DNA from: Pelobium manganitolerans
Lineage (GTDB): Bacteria > Bacteroidota > Bacteroidia > Sphingobacteriales > Sphingobacteriaceae
Assembly: GCF_003609575.1 (NCBI RefSeq)
Contig: NZ_MBTA01000001.1
Coordinates: 434,001 to 498,000 of the forward strand
DNA length: 64,000 nt
Direction of reading: 5' to 3'
A program made the position numbers and the translations under genes. Shown in pieces: positions 43,376-53,050 of the stretch; position 1 is the first letter of the stretch, and each line of letters starts with the position of its first letter. Below the pieces are notes generated by a model. The model had not been told where the DNA came from. It searched no databases and saw nothing but the letters and a program-made list of their open reading frames with translations.

Positions 43376-45277
43376 ATGATAGACTTAGTTTGGTTAATTC
43401 CGTTATTCCCTTTTATAGGCTTCCTCATCTGCGGGCTTGGCAGAAACGTATTGCCTAAAGCGCTGTTAGGCGGTATTGCTAGCTTAGCGGTTATCGTATC
43501 TTTTGCGGTAAGCTTGGGCATTTTTTTACAGTTCGACGCAAAAACAGCTGCCGTTGTCAATCTCTTTGATTGGATTAACGTGGGCACCATCAATATTCCT
43601 TTTGCTTTCCAGATAGATCAGCTCAGCATTTTAATGTTGCTGATTATTACTGGTATCGGATCTTTAATCCACATTTATTCTACCGCGTACATGAGTCACG
43701 ATGCTGGCTTCGGCAAGTTTTTCTCGTACCTAAACCTCTTTGTGTTTTTTATGCTGTTGTTGGTGCTGGGCGAAAACTACATCATCATGTTCATCGGTTG
43801 GGAAGGTGTAGGCTTATGCTCGTACCTGCTTATCGGCTTTTGGTACACCAACGGCGAATATGCCGACGCGGCCAAAAAAGCTTTTATCATGAACCGTATC
43901 GGTGATTTGGGCTTTTTAATAGGTGTCTTTGTAATTATAGCAACTTTTGGCAGCAGCTCTTTTTCGGCAGTGTTCCCTCAAGCGCAGGCTTTGGTTTCTG
44001 GCGATACTACGCTAACCTTAATTACTATTCTGTTGTTTATTGGTGCCACGGGTAAATCGGCGCAGTTGCCTTTATTTACCTGGTTGCCAGATGCGATGGC
44101 GGGTCCAACTCCGGTTTCGGCCTTAATACACGCCGCAACAATGGTTACCGCCGGTATTTATATGATTGCGCGCTCTAACATTTTGTTTAGCCTTTCGCCG
44201 GTAACTATGAGCATTATTGCGGTAGTTGGCTTGGCGACTGCAATTATTGCGGCCATCATCGCGCTAACGCAAACAGATATTAAAAAGGTTTTAGCCTACT
44301 CTACGGTATCGCAACTGGGTTATATGTTTTTAGGCTTGGGCGTAGGTGCTTATACCGGCGCTTTCTTCCACGTGTTAACTCATGCTTTCTTTAAAGCCTT
44401 GCTATTCTTGGGTGCCGGTTCGGTAATCCATGCGATGAGTAATGAGCAGGATATGCGTAACATGGGCGGTTTACGTAAAAAATTACCGACCACTTTTATC
44501 ACCATGTTGGCGGGTACCATTGCCATCTCGGGCTTGCCGCCTTTTGCAGGTTTCTTCTCTAAAGATGAGATTTTAGCCCACGTATTTGAACATAATGTAG
44601 TGCTTTGGGTAATTGGCGTTTTAGGCGCTTTGTTAACCGCGTTTTATATGTTTAGGATGATGTTTTTAACTTTCTGGGGTTCTTTTAGAGGCACCGAAGA
44701 GCAGAAACACCATTTACACGAGTCGCCGGCAGCCATGACTGTTCCATTAATTGTATTGGCTATCCTATCTGTTGTAGGAGGTTTCATTGGCGTTCCGGAA
44801 GCTTTACACGGTTCGCATTGGTTGGCAAACTATCTTTCTCCAATCTTTGAAGCTTCTAACAGCCGTTTGGGCGAGCTTTCTCTTTCGCATGCTACTGAAT
44901 ATGCTTTAATGGCCGTTTCTGTGGTGGGTGTGATTATCGCCATTGCAATAGCTTATGTAAAATATGTTAAAAACGGCCATGTGCCGTTGGCAGATAGCGA
45001 AGCACGTCCGGCGTTGGCAAAGCTATCTTACCATAAATTTTATTTTGATGAGTTTTATGCGGCCTTAATTACCAAGCCTCTAGATGCGCTTTCAGGTTTC
45101 TTTTACAAAACGGTTGATAAATCAGGTATAGATGGCATTGTAAATGGCGTTTCTAAAGCACCTGTAGAAGCCAGCAAAGGCTTCCGTTTATTGCAAACCG
45201 GTAACGTAGGCTTTTACATTTTTGCAATGGTGATAGGTATAGTTGCTGTTTTAGCATATAGTTTTTTCAAGTTTTAG
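43376..45277 (+). CDS. nuoL: NADH-quinone oxidoreductase subunit L
   Basis: 633 aa, antiporter-like ND5 subunit with about 16 helices. Signatures: GWEGVGLCSYLLIGFWY (about 140-156), KSAQLPLFTWLPDAMAGPTPVSALIHAATMVTAG (about 227-260) and LTHAFFKALLFLGAGSVIHA. Lys and Glu residues of the proton half-channels are present. The C-terminal lateral helix is present at the expected length. Confidence 0.97.
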   Translation: MIDLVWLIPLFPFIGFLICGLGRNVLPKALLGGIASLAVIVSFAVSLGIFLQFDAKTAAVVNLFDWINVGTINIPFAFQIDQLSILMLLIITGIGSLIHIYSTAYMSHDAGFGKFFSYLNLFVFFMLLLVLGENYIIMFIGWEGVGLCSYLLIGFWYTNGEYADAAKKAFIMNRIGDLGFLIGVFVIIATFGSSSFSAVFPQAQALVSGDTTLTLITILLFIGATGKSAQLPLFTWLPDAMAGPTPVSALIHAATMVTAGIYMIARSNILFSLSPVTMSIIAVVGLATAIIAAIIALTQTDIKKVLAYSTVSQLGYMFLGLGVGAYTGAFFHVLTHAFFKALLFLGAGSVIHAMSNEQDMRNMGGLRKKLPTTFITMLAGTIAISGLPPFAGFFSKDEILAHVFEHNVVLWVIGVLGALLTAFYMFRMMFLTFWGSFRGTEEQKHHLHESPAAMTVPLIVLAILSVVGGFIGVPEALHGSHWLANYLSPIFEASNSRLGELSLSHATEYALMAVSVVGVIIAIAIAYVKYVKNGHVPLADSEARPALAKLSYHKFYFDEFYAALITKPLDALSGFFYKTVDKSGIDGIVNGVSKAPVEASKGFRLLQTGNVGFYIFAMVIGIVAVLAYSFFKF

Positions 45278-45297
45278 GCTTCCGAATTAAAGAATAA

Positions 45298-46752
45298 ATG
45301 AATCTCTTAATCTTATTATTTTTTCCTTTAGTGGGTTCAATAGCGGTGCTACTGAACAGAAATTATGCAAAGCAAACCGCTTTGATCAGTTCTATCATCA
45401 CTTTAGGGTTTGCCGTATCTATGCTTTGCAATTTTGAAGCAGATGCCAGCAAACAATTCGTTGTAGATTTAGCTTGGATGCCACAGTTCGGCATCAGCTT
45501 TAAAGCAGGTATCGATGGGATCAGCATGTTAATGGTGCTGTTAACTACCGTGCTTACGCCGTTAATTATCTTATCGGGTTTTAACCGCACTTTTAAACAC
45601 ACTTCGGCGCTGTTTGCTTTGATTTTGTTTATGCAGTCGGCACTGTTAGTAGTGTTTACCGCTTTAGATGCCTTTTTGTTTTATGTTGGCTGGGAAGCAG
45701 CTTTAATCCCGATTTATTTTATCTGCGCCATTTGGGGCGGAGCAGACCGTATTAAAGTTACCTACAAATTTTTTATTTACACTTTTGCCGGCTCGCTGTT
45801 TATGTTGTTAGGTATCATTTACCTGCACCTACAAACGCCCGGAAACACTTATGATTTGCAAGCATTTTACGCTTTAAATTTAGATAGCAGTACGCAAGCT
45901 TGGTTGTTCTGGTGTTTCTTTGCGGCTTTTGCTGTGAAGATTCCTATTTTCCCGTTCCACACCTGGCAACCGGACACTTATACCGAATCACCCACAATTG
46001 GCACTATGCTTTTGGGCGGTATTATGCTTAAAATGGGTATTTATGGATTGGTGCGCTGGTTAATTCCGGTTTTACCCTTAGGTTTTGCCGAGTGGAAAGA
46101 ACTAGCTTTAATCCTGTGCATTATTGGCGTTGTTTACGGCTCTATTATCGCGTTTACGCAAAAAGATATTAAGCGTTTAATTGCTTACTCTTCTATTGCG
46201 CACGTAGGCTTAATTGCTGCAGGCGTTTTTACTTGGAATTTGCAAGGCTTACAAGGCGCTATGATACAGATGCTAAACCACGGTATTAATGTGATCGGGT
46301 TGTTTTTTGTTGCCGATATCATCATTAACCGTTTAAACACACGCGAAATTGCGCTGATGGGTGGCATTGCTAAAATAGCCCCTAAACTGTCCATCACTTT
46401 TTTAATTGTGGTTTTAGGTGCGGTAGCCTTGCCATTGACCAACGGTTTTATTGGCGAGTTTTTATTGCTGAACGGTGTATTCCAATTTAACATTTGGGCG
46501 GCGGCTATTGCGGGCTTAACCATCATCTTTAGTGCCGTTTACCTATTGCGCATGTACAAAAACGTAATGCAAGGCACTTTAAACGAACTTACCGGATCAT
46601 TTAAAGATATCCACGGATCAGAGTTGGTGGTGTTAGGCGTGGTTTGCGCCCTCATAATTGTAATTGGCGTTTACCCGCAACCTATTTTGCATATTTCCGA
46701 AGCCGCTGTAAACGGCTTAATTGGCGAGGTAAACAGTAAATTAGCATTTTAA
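45298..46752 (+). CDS. nuoM: NADH-quinone oxidoreductase subunit M
   Basis: 484 aa, antiporter-like ND4 subunit with about 14 helices. Signatures: YVGWEAALIPIYFICAIWGG (conserved Glu), KIPIFPFHTWQPDTYTESPTIGTMLLGGIMLKMG and SSIAHVGLIAAG. Twenty bases after nuoL. Confidence 0.97.
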   Translation: MNLLILLFFPLVGSIAVLLNRNYAKQTALISSIITLGFAVSMLCNFEADASKQFVVDLAWMPQFGISFKAGIDGISMLMVLLTTVLTPLIILSGFNRTFKHTSALFALILFMQSALLVVFTALDAFLFYVGWEAALIPIYFICAIWGGADRIKVTYKFFIYTFAGSLFMLLGIIYLHLQTPGNTYDLQAFYALNLDSSTQAWLFWCFFAAFAVKIPIFPFHTWQPDTYTESPTIGTMLLGGIMLKMGIYGLVRWLIPVLPLGFAEWKELALILCIIGVVYGSIIAFTQKDIKRLIAYSSIAHVGLIAAGVFTWNLQGLQGAMIQMLNHGINVIGLFFVADIIINRLNTREIALMGGIAKIAPKLSITFLIVVLGAVALPLTNGFIGEFLLLNGVFQFNIWAAAIAGLTIIFSAVYLLRMYKNVMQGTLNELTGSFKDIHGSELVVLGVVCALIIVIGVYPQPILHISEAAVNGLIGEVNSKLAF

Positions 46753-46760
46753 TTGTAAGA

Positions 46761-48140
46761 ATGAATTCTTTAATAGTTGTATCGATATTAGCGCTTGTAG
46801 TTCTTTATTTAGGATTATTTAAAGCAAAAAATGCTTTATTGCCGGTAAGCGTTTTAGGTTTAGTAGCCGCTTTGGTTTTGGCGGTATGCGAATGGAACAG
46901 TGGCGCCGCACCTATTTTTAGCGGAATGATGCATTTTGACAATTTCGCTGTGGCTTTTACCAGCCTTACCGTGGTTTCTACCATTCTTATCCTGTTGCTG
47001 TCTAAACAATATTTTGAAAAAATAAGCGAGAACGTCGCCGAATACTATACCATTATCCTTTTTGCTTTAGCGGGGATCATCATCATGGTATCTTACCATA
47101 ACCTGTCTATGCTGTTTGTGGGCTTAGAGATCATGTCCGTAAGTTTGTACATATTGGCAGGCATTAAAAAACGCGATTTTGCTTCAAACGAAGCTTCATT
47201 GAAATACTTTTTAATGGGCGCTTTTTCTACCGGCTTTCTATTGTTCGGCATCGCGCTATTGTACGGCGCCAGCCATTCATTTGATTTGTCTGTGATTGCA
47301 AAATACGTTACCGACCATCCGGAAGGCTTAAACCCAATTTTTTACGCCGGTATCGTATTAATTATGGTGGGTATGTGTTTTAAAGTGGGAGCAGCACCTT
47401 TCCATTTTTGGGTGCCGGATGTTTATGAAGGTTCGCCGACTTTGATTACCACATTTATGGCTACGGTAGTTAAAACCGCAGGCTTTGCGGCCTTTTTGAG
47501 GTTGTTCTCTATCTGTTTTGCGCCACTGTCTGATTTTTGGATGCCTACTTTGTTGGCTATTACCATTATCACCTTGTTTATCGGTAACATCACCGCTTTG
47601 TTTCAAGACAATTTTAAGCGTATGCTTACCTATTCTAGCGTATCGCACGCCGGGTATATGCTTTTCGCGATAGTTGCCTTGGGCGCTACTTCATCAAACG
47701 CTATTTTTGTTTACACCGCTGCTTATTCTTTGGCTTCTATCATCGCTTTTGCTGTTTTAATTTTAGTAAAAGAACAAACCGGAAGCGAGAACTTCGATAG
47801 CTTTAACGGCTTGGGCAAAAAGAATCCGTTTTTGGCTTTGGTGGTTACCGTGTCTATGCTATCTTTTGCGGGCATACCGCTAACGGCAGGCTTCATCGGC
47901 AAATTTTTCATGTTCTCATCGGCTTTGCAAGAGTACCACATTTGGTTAGTTGTGTTGGCCATCATTAACGCCATCATCTCTATCTTTTACTATTTCCGCG
48001 TTATTGTGGCTATGTATTTTAAAGATGCCGAGCGTAAAGAACTTGTTTCTAACGGCTACTTTAAATTGGTATTAGGCGCATCGGCTATTATAACAGTTGT
48101 TTTGGGCGTGTATCCATCGCTAATCACAGATTTGTTTTAA
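46761..48140 (+). CDS. nuoN: NADH-quinone oxidoreductase subunit N
   Basis: 459 aa, antiporter-like ND2 subunit with about 14 helices. Signatures: GLEIMSVSLYILAG, LKYFLMGAFSTGFLLFGIALLYG, KVGAAPFHFWVPDVYEGSPTLITTFMATVVK and YSSVSHAGYMLFA. Last nuo gene; with it all subunits A-N are present. Confidence 0.97.
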   Translation: MNSLIVVSILALVVLYLGLFKAKNALLPVSVLGLVAALVLAVCEWNSGAAPIFSGMMHFDNFAVAFTSLTVVSTILILLLSKQYFEKISENVAEYYTIILFALAGIIIMVSYHNLSMLFVGLEIMSVSLYILAGIKKRDFASNEASLKYFLMGAFSTGFLLFGIALLYGASHSFDLSVIAKYVTDHPEGLNPIFYAGIVLIMVGMCFKVGAAPFHFWVPDVYEGSPTLITTFMATVVKTAGFAAFLRLFSICFAPLSDFWMPTLLAITIITLFIGNITALFQDNFKRMLTYSSVSHAGYMLFAIVALGATSSNAIFVYTAAYSLASIIAFAVLILVKEQTGSENFDSFNGLGKKNPFLALVVTVSMLSFAGIPLTAGFIGKFFMFSSALQEYHIWLVVLAIINAIISIFYYFRVIVAMYFKDAERKELVSNGYFKLVLGASAIITVVLGVYPSLITDLF

Positions 48141-48192
48141 TTTTCCGATGATTATAAAATTGCAAGAATATTTGTAGTTTTATGAGATAGCT

Positions 48193-48858
48193 ATGCATGA
48201 TCTTTGGGAGCACCTCACTAAACTTATCAACGCAGAGGAGATTATTCGCCAAGGCGGGTTTTATTTAATCCTTTTTGTTGTATTTGCCGAGACCGGACTA
48301 TTCTTCGGTTTTTTTCTTCCGGGCGATTACCTTTTGTTTTTAGCCGGTATGTTTGTAGCCACCGGGAAACTGGACGTGGGCATTGTTGCCATGGTACTTG
48401 GTTTGATATTTGCGGCTGCCGCAGGAAACTTTGTGGGCTACTGGTTTGGGTACCGCACCGGCCCCATGTTATATAAAAGGAACGATAGCTTTTTCTTTAA
48501 GAAGAAGTATTTAAAAGCTGCAGAAGCCTACTATAAAAAGCAAGGTGCATTTGCGCTAATCATGGGCCGCTTTGTACCGATAGTACGCACCTTTGCCCCG
48601 ATAGTTGCAGGTGTGGTAAAACTAGATTTAAAAAGATTTGCCTTTTTAAACGTGGTAGGCGCGGTTTTTTGGATTACGTCTTTAACGCTTTTGGGCTACT
48701 TTTTAGGTAAAGAGTTTGAAAAAGAGATAGAAAATTATCTGGGATACATTATTTTTGGTTTTATATTTTTAACAACTTTACCGTTAGCAATAGCATATTT
48801 TAAGAAGAAACTGAGCAAAGAACCTCAGGATATAGAAGATACAACAGATGACAGATAA
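48193..48858 (+). CDS. DedA/SNARE-associated family membrane protein
   Basis: 221 aa, several transmembrane segments. DedA-family pattern: FAETGLFFGFFLPGDYLLFLAG (about 36-57), the Gly-rich GNFVGYWFGYRTGPMLYKR and GRFVPIVRTFAPIVAG (about 124-139), which contains the conserved FxxxxR. DedA proteins support membrane lipid homeostasis and undecaprenyl phosphate recycling. Its last 11 bp overlap ppa, so the two are translationally linked. Confidence 0.9.
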   Translation: MHDLWEHLTKLINAEEIIRQGGFYLILFVVFAETGLFFGFFLPGDYLLFLAGMFVATGKLDVGIVAMVLGLIFAAAAGNFVGYWFGYRTGPMLYKRNDSFFFKKKYLKAAEAYYKKQGAFALIMGRFVPIVRTFAPIVAGVVKLDLKRFAFLNVVGAVFWITSLTLLGYFLGKEFEKEIENYLGYIIFGFIFLTTLPLAIAYFKKKLSKEPQDIEDTTDDR

Positions 48859-49393
48859 ACACCCGTGGCACTCGGTTACGCCAGGCAAAAATGCGCCAGA
48901 ATTCGTAAATGCAATCATCGAAATCCCGAAAGGCTCCAAAGCCAAGTACGAAATTGATAAAGATTCTGGCCTGCTATTGCTAGACAGGATGTTGTTTTCT
49001 TCAGTAATGTACCCAGCAAATTACGGTTTTATCCCACAAACTTATTGTGATGATAGGGACCCTTTGGATATTTTGGTGCTGTGCTCGGCAGATGTGTACC
49101 CTATGTCTATTGTGGAAGCGAAAGTAATTGGGGTAATGCACATGGTGGATAATGGAGAGCAGGACGATAAAATCATCGCGGTAGCAAAAAATGACATGTC
49201 TGTAAATTATATTAAAGATTTAACAGAATTACCTCCCCATACCATGAAAGAAGTGGTACGTTTTTTCCAAGATTATAAAGCTTTGGAAGGCAAAAACGTA
49301 ACTATTGAAACTTTGCACGGTAAAGATTACGCCTTTAAAGTAATCGAAGAAAGCATAGAATTGTATAATTCTACGTTTAGAAATAAAGTATAA
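48848..49393 (+). CDS. ppa: Inorganic pyrophosphatase (family I)
   Basis: 181 aa, cytoplasmic soluble Mg-dependent enzyme that hydrolyses pyrophosphate to phosphate. Family motifs: NAIIEIPKGSKAKYEIDK (about 18-35), YPANYGFIPQTYCDDRDPLDILVL (about 56-79, with the metal-binding Asp cluster DDRDPLD) and VEAKVIGVMHMVDNGEQDDKIIAV. Length is typical. Overlaps dedA by 11 bp and is followed 3 bp later by the CorC-like gene. Confidence 0.96.
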   Translation: MTDKHPWHSVTPGKNAPEFVNAIIEIPKGSKAKYEIDKDSGLLLLDRMLFSSVMYPANYGFIPQTYCDDRDPLDILVLCSADVYPMSIVEAKVIGVMHMVDNGEQDDKIIAVAKNDMSVNYIKDLTELPPHTMKEVVRFFQDYKALEGKNVTIETLHGKDYAFKVIEESIELYNSTFRNKV

Positions 49394-49396
49394 CCT

Positions 49397-50737
49397 ATGG
49401 ACCCCCAGAACGACATTAGCGGATTTCACATTTTTTTAACCATATTTTTGGTTCTTTTAAATGGTTTTTTCGTTGCCGCAGAATTTGCAATTGTAAAGGT
49501 TAGAGGGTCGCAGATAGAAATAAAAGCTAAGAGCGGTAGCCGGGTTGCCAATGTTGCCAAGCACATGACGCAGCATCTTGACGGTTATCTTGCCGCTACG
49601 CAATTAGGTATTACGTTAGCTTCCTTGGGATTGGGTTGGGTTGGCGAAGGCGTAATGTCGCGCTTTGTGCTTAACATATTCACTTGGATTTCTATCCCCA
49701 TTTCAGAAGGCTTGGCTACTAGCTTGGGCCACGTTTTAGCATTCTCCATCATCACAGTATTGCACATTGTATTTGGCGAGCTAGCTCCAAAAAGTTTAGC
49801 CATCCAACGCCCCGTGGGCACTACTATGGCTGTCGCGTTGCCTTTGCAAGTATTTTACGTTGTTTTCAAGCCTTTCATTTATGTGTTAAACGGCTTTGCC
49901 AACATCATCCTTAAACTGTTTGGTATTGATGCCGCAAACGCACATGAGAGTCTGCATTCTTCGGAAGAGCTACAGTATTTATTAGATCAAGGGAAAGAAT
50001 CGGGCGCTATTGACAAAGCTGAGCATGAGCTGATTAAGAACGTTTTTGATTTTAACGAGCGCGTGGTGAAAAACATCATGGTGCCGCGTACCAAAATATC
50101 GGCCATTGAGCTTACTGCATCGCCCGAGGAGTTGATGCAAACCATCATTACCGAAGGCTACTCCCGCATACCAGTTTATGATGATACGATAGACCGGATT
50201 GTGGGCATCGTACATGCCAAAGACGTGCTTTCTCTTTTGGTAAAAAACAATAAGTTTACCCTTAAAGATATTTTGCGCAAGCCGCTTTTTGTGCCCGAAT
50301 CTAAAAAGATTAACGATCTGATGGCCGAATTTAAGCTGAAGCGGATACAGATTGCGGTAGTTTTAGATGAATTTGGCGGCACTGCCGGTATTGTGACCTT
50401 AGAAGATATTGTGGAAGAACTGGTGGGCGACATTCAAGATGAGTACGATGAAGAGAAACCATTGGTAGAAAAAGTTTCTGATAATGAGTTTATCGTGACG
50501 GCATCTGCCACGGTACATGATGTAAATGAATTTTTACCGCACGACTTACCCGAAGACGAGGATTATATGACCGTTGCAGGGATGATTAGCGAAATTTTCA
50601 GTAAAATACCAGAGGTGGGCGAAACCATCGACTTCAACGGCTATACCATCACCATCTTAAAAAAGGTAGACCAAAACATAGAATCTGTAAAATTACAACT
50701 GTTTTTAGATAGAGATGAGCAGGTAGATATCCGTTAA
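49397..50737 (+). CDS. CNNM/CorC-like transporter-associated protein (hemolysin-type)
   Basis: 446 aa. N-terminal CNNM (DUF21) membrane domain at about 10-195 (NGFFVAAEFAIVKVRGSQIE, FGELAPKSLAI), then two CBS domains at about 210-340 (MVPRTKISAIELTAS, GIVHAKDVLSLL), then a CorC_HlyC C-terminal domain at about 350-440 (DLPEDEDYMTVAGMISEIF, GYTITILKK). Proteins of this design are linked to Mg2+ or Co2+ efflux, though often called hemolysins. Two bases before rsmE. Confidence 0.92.
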   Translation: MDPQNDISGFHIFLTIFLVLLNGFFVAAEFAIVKVRGSQIEIKAKSGSRVANVAKHMTQHLDGYLAATQLGITLASLGLGWVGEGVMSRFVLNIFTWISIPISEGLATSLGHVLAFSIITVLHIVFGELAPKSLAIQRPVGTTMAVALPLQVFYVVFKPFIYVLNGFANIILKLFGIDAANAHESLHSSEELQYLLDQGKESGAIDKAEHELIKNVFDFNERVVKNIMVPRTKISAIELTASPEELMQTIITEGYSRIPVYDDTIDRIVGIVHAKDVLSLLVKNNKFTLKDILRKPLFVPESKKINDLMAEFKLKRIQIAVVLDEFGGTAGIVTLEDIVEELVGDIQDEYDEEKPLVEKVSDNEFIVTASATVHDVNEFLPHDLPEDEDYMTVAGMISEIFSKIPEVGETIDFNGYTITILKKVDQNIESVKLQLFLDRDEQVDIR

Positions 50738-50739
50738 AC

Positions 50740-51441
50740 ATGCATTTGTTTTATACACCAGATATTGCCGCAGACTATTACCAGCTGAGCGAAGAAGAAA
50801 GCAAGCATTGCATCCGTGTTTTACGTTTAAAGCTAGGCGATAGGGTTCAGTTGGTTGATGGCAAGGGCGGTTTTTACGAAGCCGAAATTGTAGATGAACA
50901 TCCCAAACGGACACTGCTGAAAATCACCAGCACACAAAAAGAGTACGGCAAAAGAAACCATTACCTGCACATTGCCATAGCGCCCACGAAAAACATGGAC
51001 AGGTTTGAGTGGTTTTTAGAGAAAGCGACCGAAATTGGGATTGATGAAATTACGCCCATCATCTGCGACCGCTCGGAACGTAAGGAACTAAAGACCGACC
51101 GCGCCAATAAAATTATTACTTCGGCAATTAAGCAATCGCTAAAAGCTTACCATCCTTTATTAAACAAGGCGCGGTCTTTTAAAGAGCTTATCCAAAACGC
51201 ACAAGCTAGCCATAAATACATTGCCCATTGTGAGGATCAGCAGAAACAAGAGCTAAAGACGGATTTTGTGGAGCGCGATAATTATTTGGTACTGATAGGC
51301 CCTGAAGGCGATTTTTCTGAGGCAGAAATCAGCCTTGCTCTGGAAAACGGCTTTGCGCCCATAACTTTAGGCAACAGTAGGCTACGCACAGAAACCGCTG
51401 CTTTACAGGCCTGCTTTGAGATAAATTATTTGAATAGATAG
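50740..51441 (+). CDS. rsmE: 16S rRNA (uracil1498-N3)-methyltransferase
   Basis: 233 aa, SPOUT-class methyltransferase. N-terminal PUA-like part (HCIRVLRLKLGDRVQLVDGKG, about 23-43), then the trefoil-knot domain with LIGPEGDFSEAEI (about 188-200) and LGNSRLRTETAAL (about 214-226), which form the SAM pocket. It methylates U1498 in the decoding region of 16S rRNA. Immediately follows the CorC-like gene. Confidence 0.95.
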   Translation: MHLFYTPDIAADYYQLSEEESKHCIRVLRLKLGDRVQLVDGKGGFYEAEIVDEHPKRTLLKITSTQKEYGKRNHYLHIAIAPTKNMDRFEWFLEKATEIGIDEITPIICDRSERKELKTDRANKIITSAIKQSLKAYHPLLNKARSFKELIQNAQASHKYIAHCEDQQKQELKTDFVERDNYLVLIGPEGDFSEAEISLALENGFAPITLGNSRLRTETAALQACFEINYLNR

Positions 51442-51448
51442 GACTACT

Positions 51449-52153
51449 ATGGTAAAAGGATTGAGGTTTAAGGCTAAAGGACGTTCAAAGCTCTGGCAGA
51501 CATCTTGGTTCTTATGCCTTACGTCTTGCGTCTTCATCGTTTCTTCGTTCACAAACCCTAGCTATAAAATTGCCAAACTTAAATACAGTGGCGGTGGCGA
51601 TTGGTATGCTAACCGCACGGCTTTGCCCAACCTCATTGCCTTTTGTAACCAAAACTTGGGCACAAACATTTCTCCGCAAGAAGCAACGGTTGAGGTAGGT
51701 AGCGATGAATTGTTTAATTACCCTTTTGTTTATTTAACCGGCCACGGAAACGTGGTTTTTAATGCGCAAGAAACGGCCAATTTGCGCAAATACTTACTTG
51801 CGGGCGGTTTTCTGCACATTGATGACAATTATGGCCTCGATCAATTCATCCGCCCGCAAATGAAAAAAGTATTTCCCGAGCTCGATTTTGTGGAATTGCC
51901 ACCAAATCATGCCATCTACCAACAAAAGTTTAGCTTCCCGAAAGGGATACCAAAGATACACGAGCATGATGGTAAACGACCACAAGGATTTGCCCTTATT
52001 TATAAAGGCCGGGTGCTTTGCTATTACTCGTACGAAACAGATTTGGGCAATGGCTGGGAAGATTTTGGAACCTATCCCGAAGACACGCAAGCCACACGCG
52101 AAAAAGCTTTAAAGATGGGCGCAAACCTCATCCAGTTTGCCTTAACGCAATAG
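51449..52153 (+). CDS. DUF4159 domain-containing secreted protein
   Basis: 234 aa. The DUF4159 domain covers about 45-232: GGGDWYANRTALPNLI, then YPFVYLTGHGNVVF, then GGFLHIDDNYGLDQFIRP and a C-terminal NGWEDFGTYPEDTQ. Function unknown; the fold is related to class I glutamine-amidotransferase-like domains. The N-terminus is odd: the DNA for residues about 4-28 is a pair of inverted heptad arrays (51457-51533), and the hydrophobic stretch SWFLCLTSCVFIVSSF, which should act as the signal sequence, is largely encoded by the second arm. No in-frame ATG lies between the array and the domain. Confidence 0.85.
   Translation: MVKGLRFKAKGRSKLWQTSWFLCLTSCVFIVSSFTNPSYKIAKLKYSGGGDWYANRTALPNLIAFCNQNLGTNISPQEATVEVGSDELFNYPFVYLTGHGNVVFNAQETANLRKYLLAGGFLHIDDNYGLDQFIRPQMKKVFPELDFVELPPNHAIYQQKFSFPKGIPKIHEHDGKRPQGFALIYKGRVLCYYSYETDLGNGWEDFGTYPEDTQATREKALKMGANLIQFALTQ
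51457..51533. repeat. Heptad array H2 inside the DUF4159 gene
   Basis: Left arm: four consecutive AGGNNNN heptads (AGGATTG, AGGTTTA, AGGCTAA, AGGACGT; 51457-51484). A 14-nt centre follows. Right arm: five consecutive NNNN[T/C]CT heptads (GACATCT, TGGTTCT, TATGCCT, TACGTCT, TGCGTCT; 51499-51533). Same inverted two-arm layout as H1. Confidence 0.82.
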
Positions 52154-52224
52154 CTGCTCTTGGGGCCATAAGGTTTGATTGTTAAGCAAACAAAAATGAT
52201 GTGGGCTACAATTAATAATTTTCC

Positions 52225-52232
52225 TATTTTTG
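52225..52232 (+). promoter_or_regulatory. Putative -7 box (TATTTTTG) of pyrH-frr
   Basis: A perfect TAnnTTTG match in the 177-bp gap before pyrH; the leader would be about 95 nt. No gene is seen in the gap. Confidence 0.5.
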
Positions 52233-52330
52233 ACAAACTTTCCCCAAATGATTGTAAAAGCATCCACATCCTTAAAACAATTGCGGAACAGCCTTAGCTT
52301 TCATTAATCCAAAAATATTTAGCTGAAGAA

Positions 52331-53035
52331 ATGAAATACAAGAGAATACTTTTAAAGTTAAGCGGCGAATCCTTAATGGGCGAACAATCTTATGGGATAG
52401 ACAATGCCCGCGTATTGCAGTATGCCGAAGAGATTAAAGCCATACAAACTTTAGGGGTTGAAGTGGCAATTGTTGTTGGTGGCGGAAACATTTTTAGAGG
52501 TTTGAGTGCAGAAAAATCTGGGATGGACCGTGCGCAGGCAGATTATATGGGCATGTTAGCTACGGTAATCAATTCCATGGCCTTACAAAATGCCTTAGAA
52601 ACTTTGGGCGTTTATACCAGATTGTTATCGGCCATTAAAATGGAGCAAATTTGCGAGCCTTATGTTCGCCGAAGAGCCATGCGCCACCTGGAAAAAGGCC
52701 GTGTGGTTATTTTTGGTGCTGGCACCGGCAACCCTTATTTTACTACCGACTCGGCCGCAGCGTTACGCGCCATAGAAATTAAAGCCGATGTGGTTTTAAA
52801 AGGCACCCGCGTTGACGGCATTTACACTGCCGACCCTGAAAAGGATTTAAACGCTACCAAATTTGATAATTTGAGTTTTGACGAGGTGTACGATAGGGAG
52901 CTGAACGTGATGGACATGACGGCTTTTACTTTATGCGACGAAAACAACCTGCCCATTATTGTTTTTGACATGAACAAGCCTGGCAATTTGATGAAATTAA
53001 TGCAAGGCGACGCCATTGGCACTTTGGTTAAATAA
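52331..53035 (+). CDS. pyrH: UMP kinase
   Basis: 234 aa, cytoplasmic amino-acid-kinase-fold enzyme that phosphorylates UMP to UDP. Motifs: [15 protein letters not shown] (about 4-18), [10 protein letters not shown] (about 45-54), [17 protein letters not shown] (about 130-146) and [16 protein letters not shown] (about 157-172). Followed after 15 bp by frr, the conserved pyrH-frr pair. Confidence 0.97.
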   Translation: MKYKRILLKLSGESLMGEQSYGIDNARVLQYAEEIKAIQTLGVEVAIVVGGGNIFRGLSAEKSGMDRAQADYMGMLATVINSMALQNALETLGVYTRLLSAIKMEQICEPYVRRRAMRHLEKGRVVIFGAGTGNPYFTTDSAAALRAIEIKADVVLKGTRVDGIYTADPEKDLNATKFDNLSFDEVYDRELNVMDMTAFTLCDENNLPIIVFDMNKPGNLMKLMQGDAIGTLVK

Positions 53036-53050
53036 GATAAATACAAGCAC

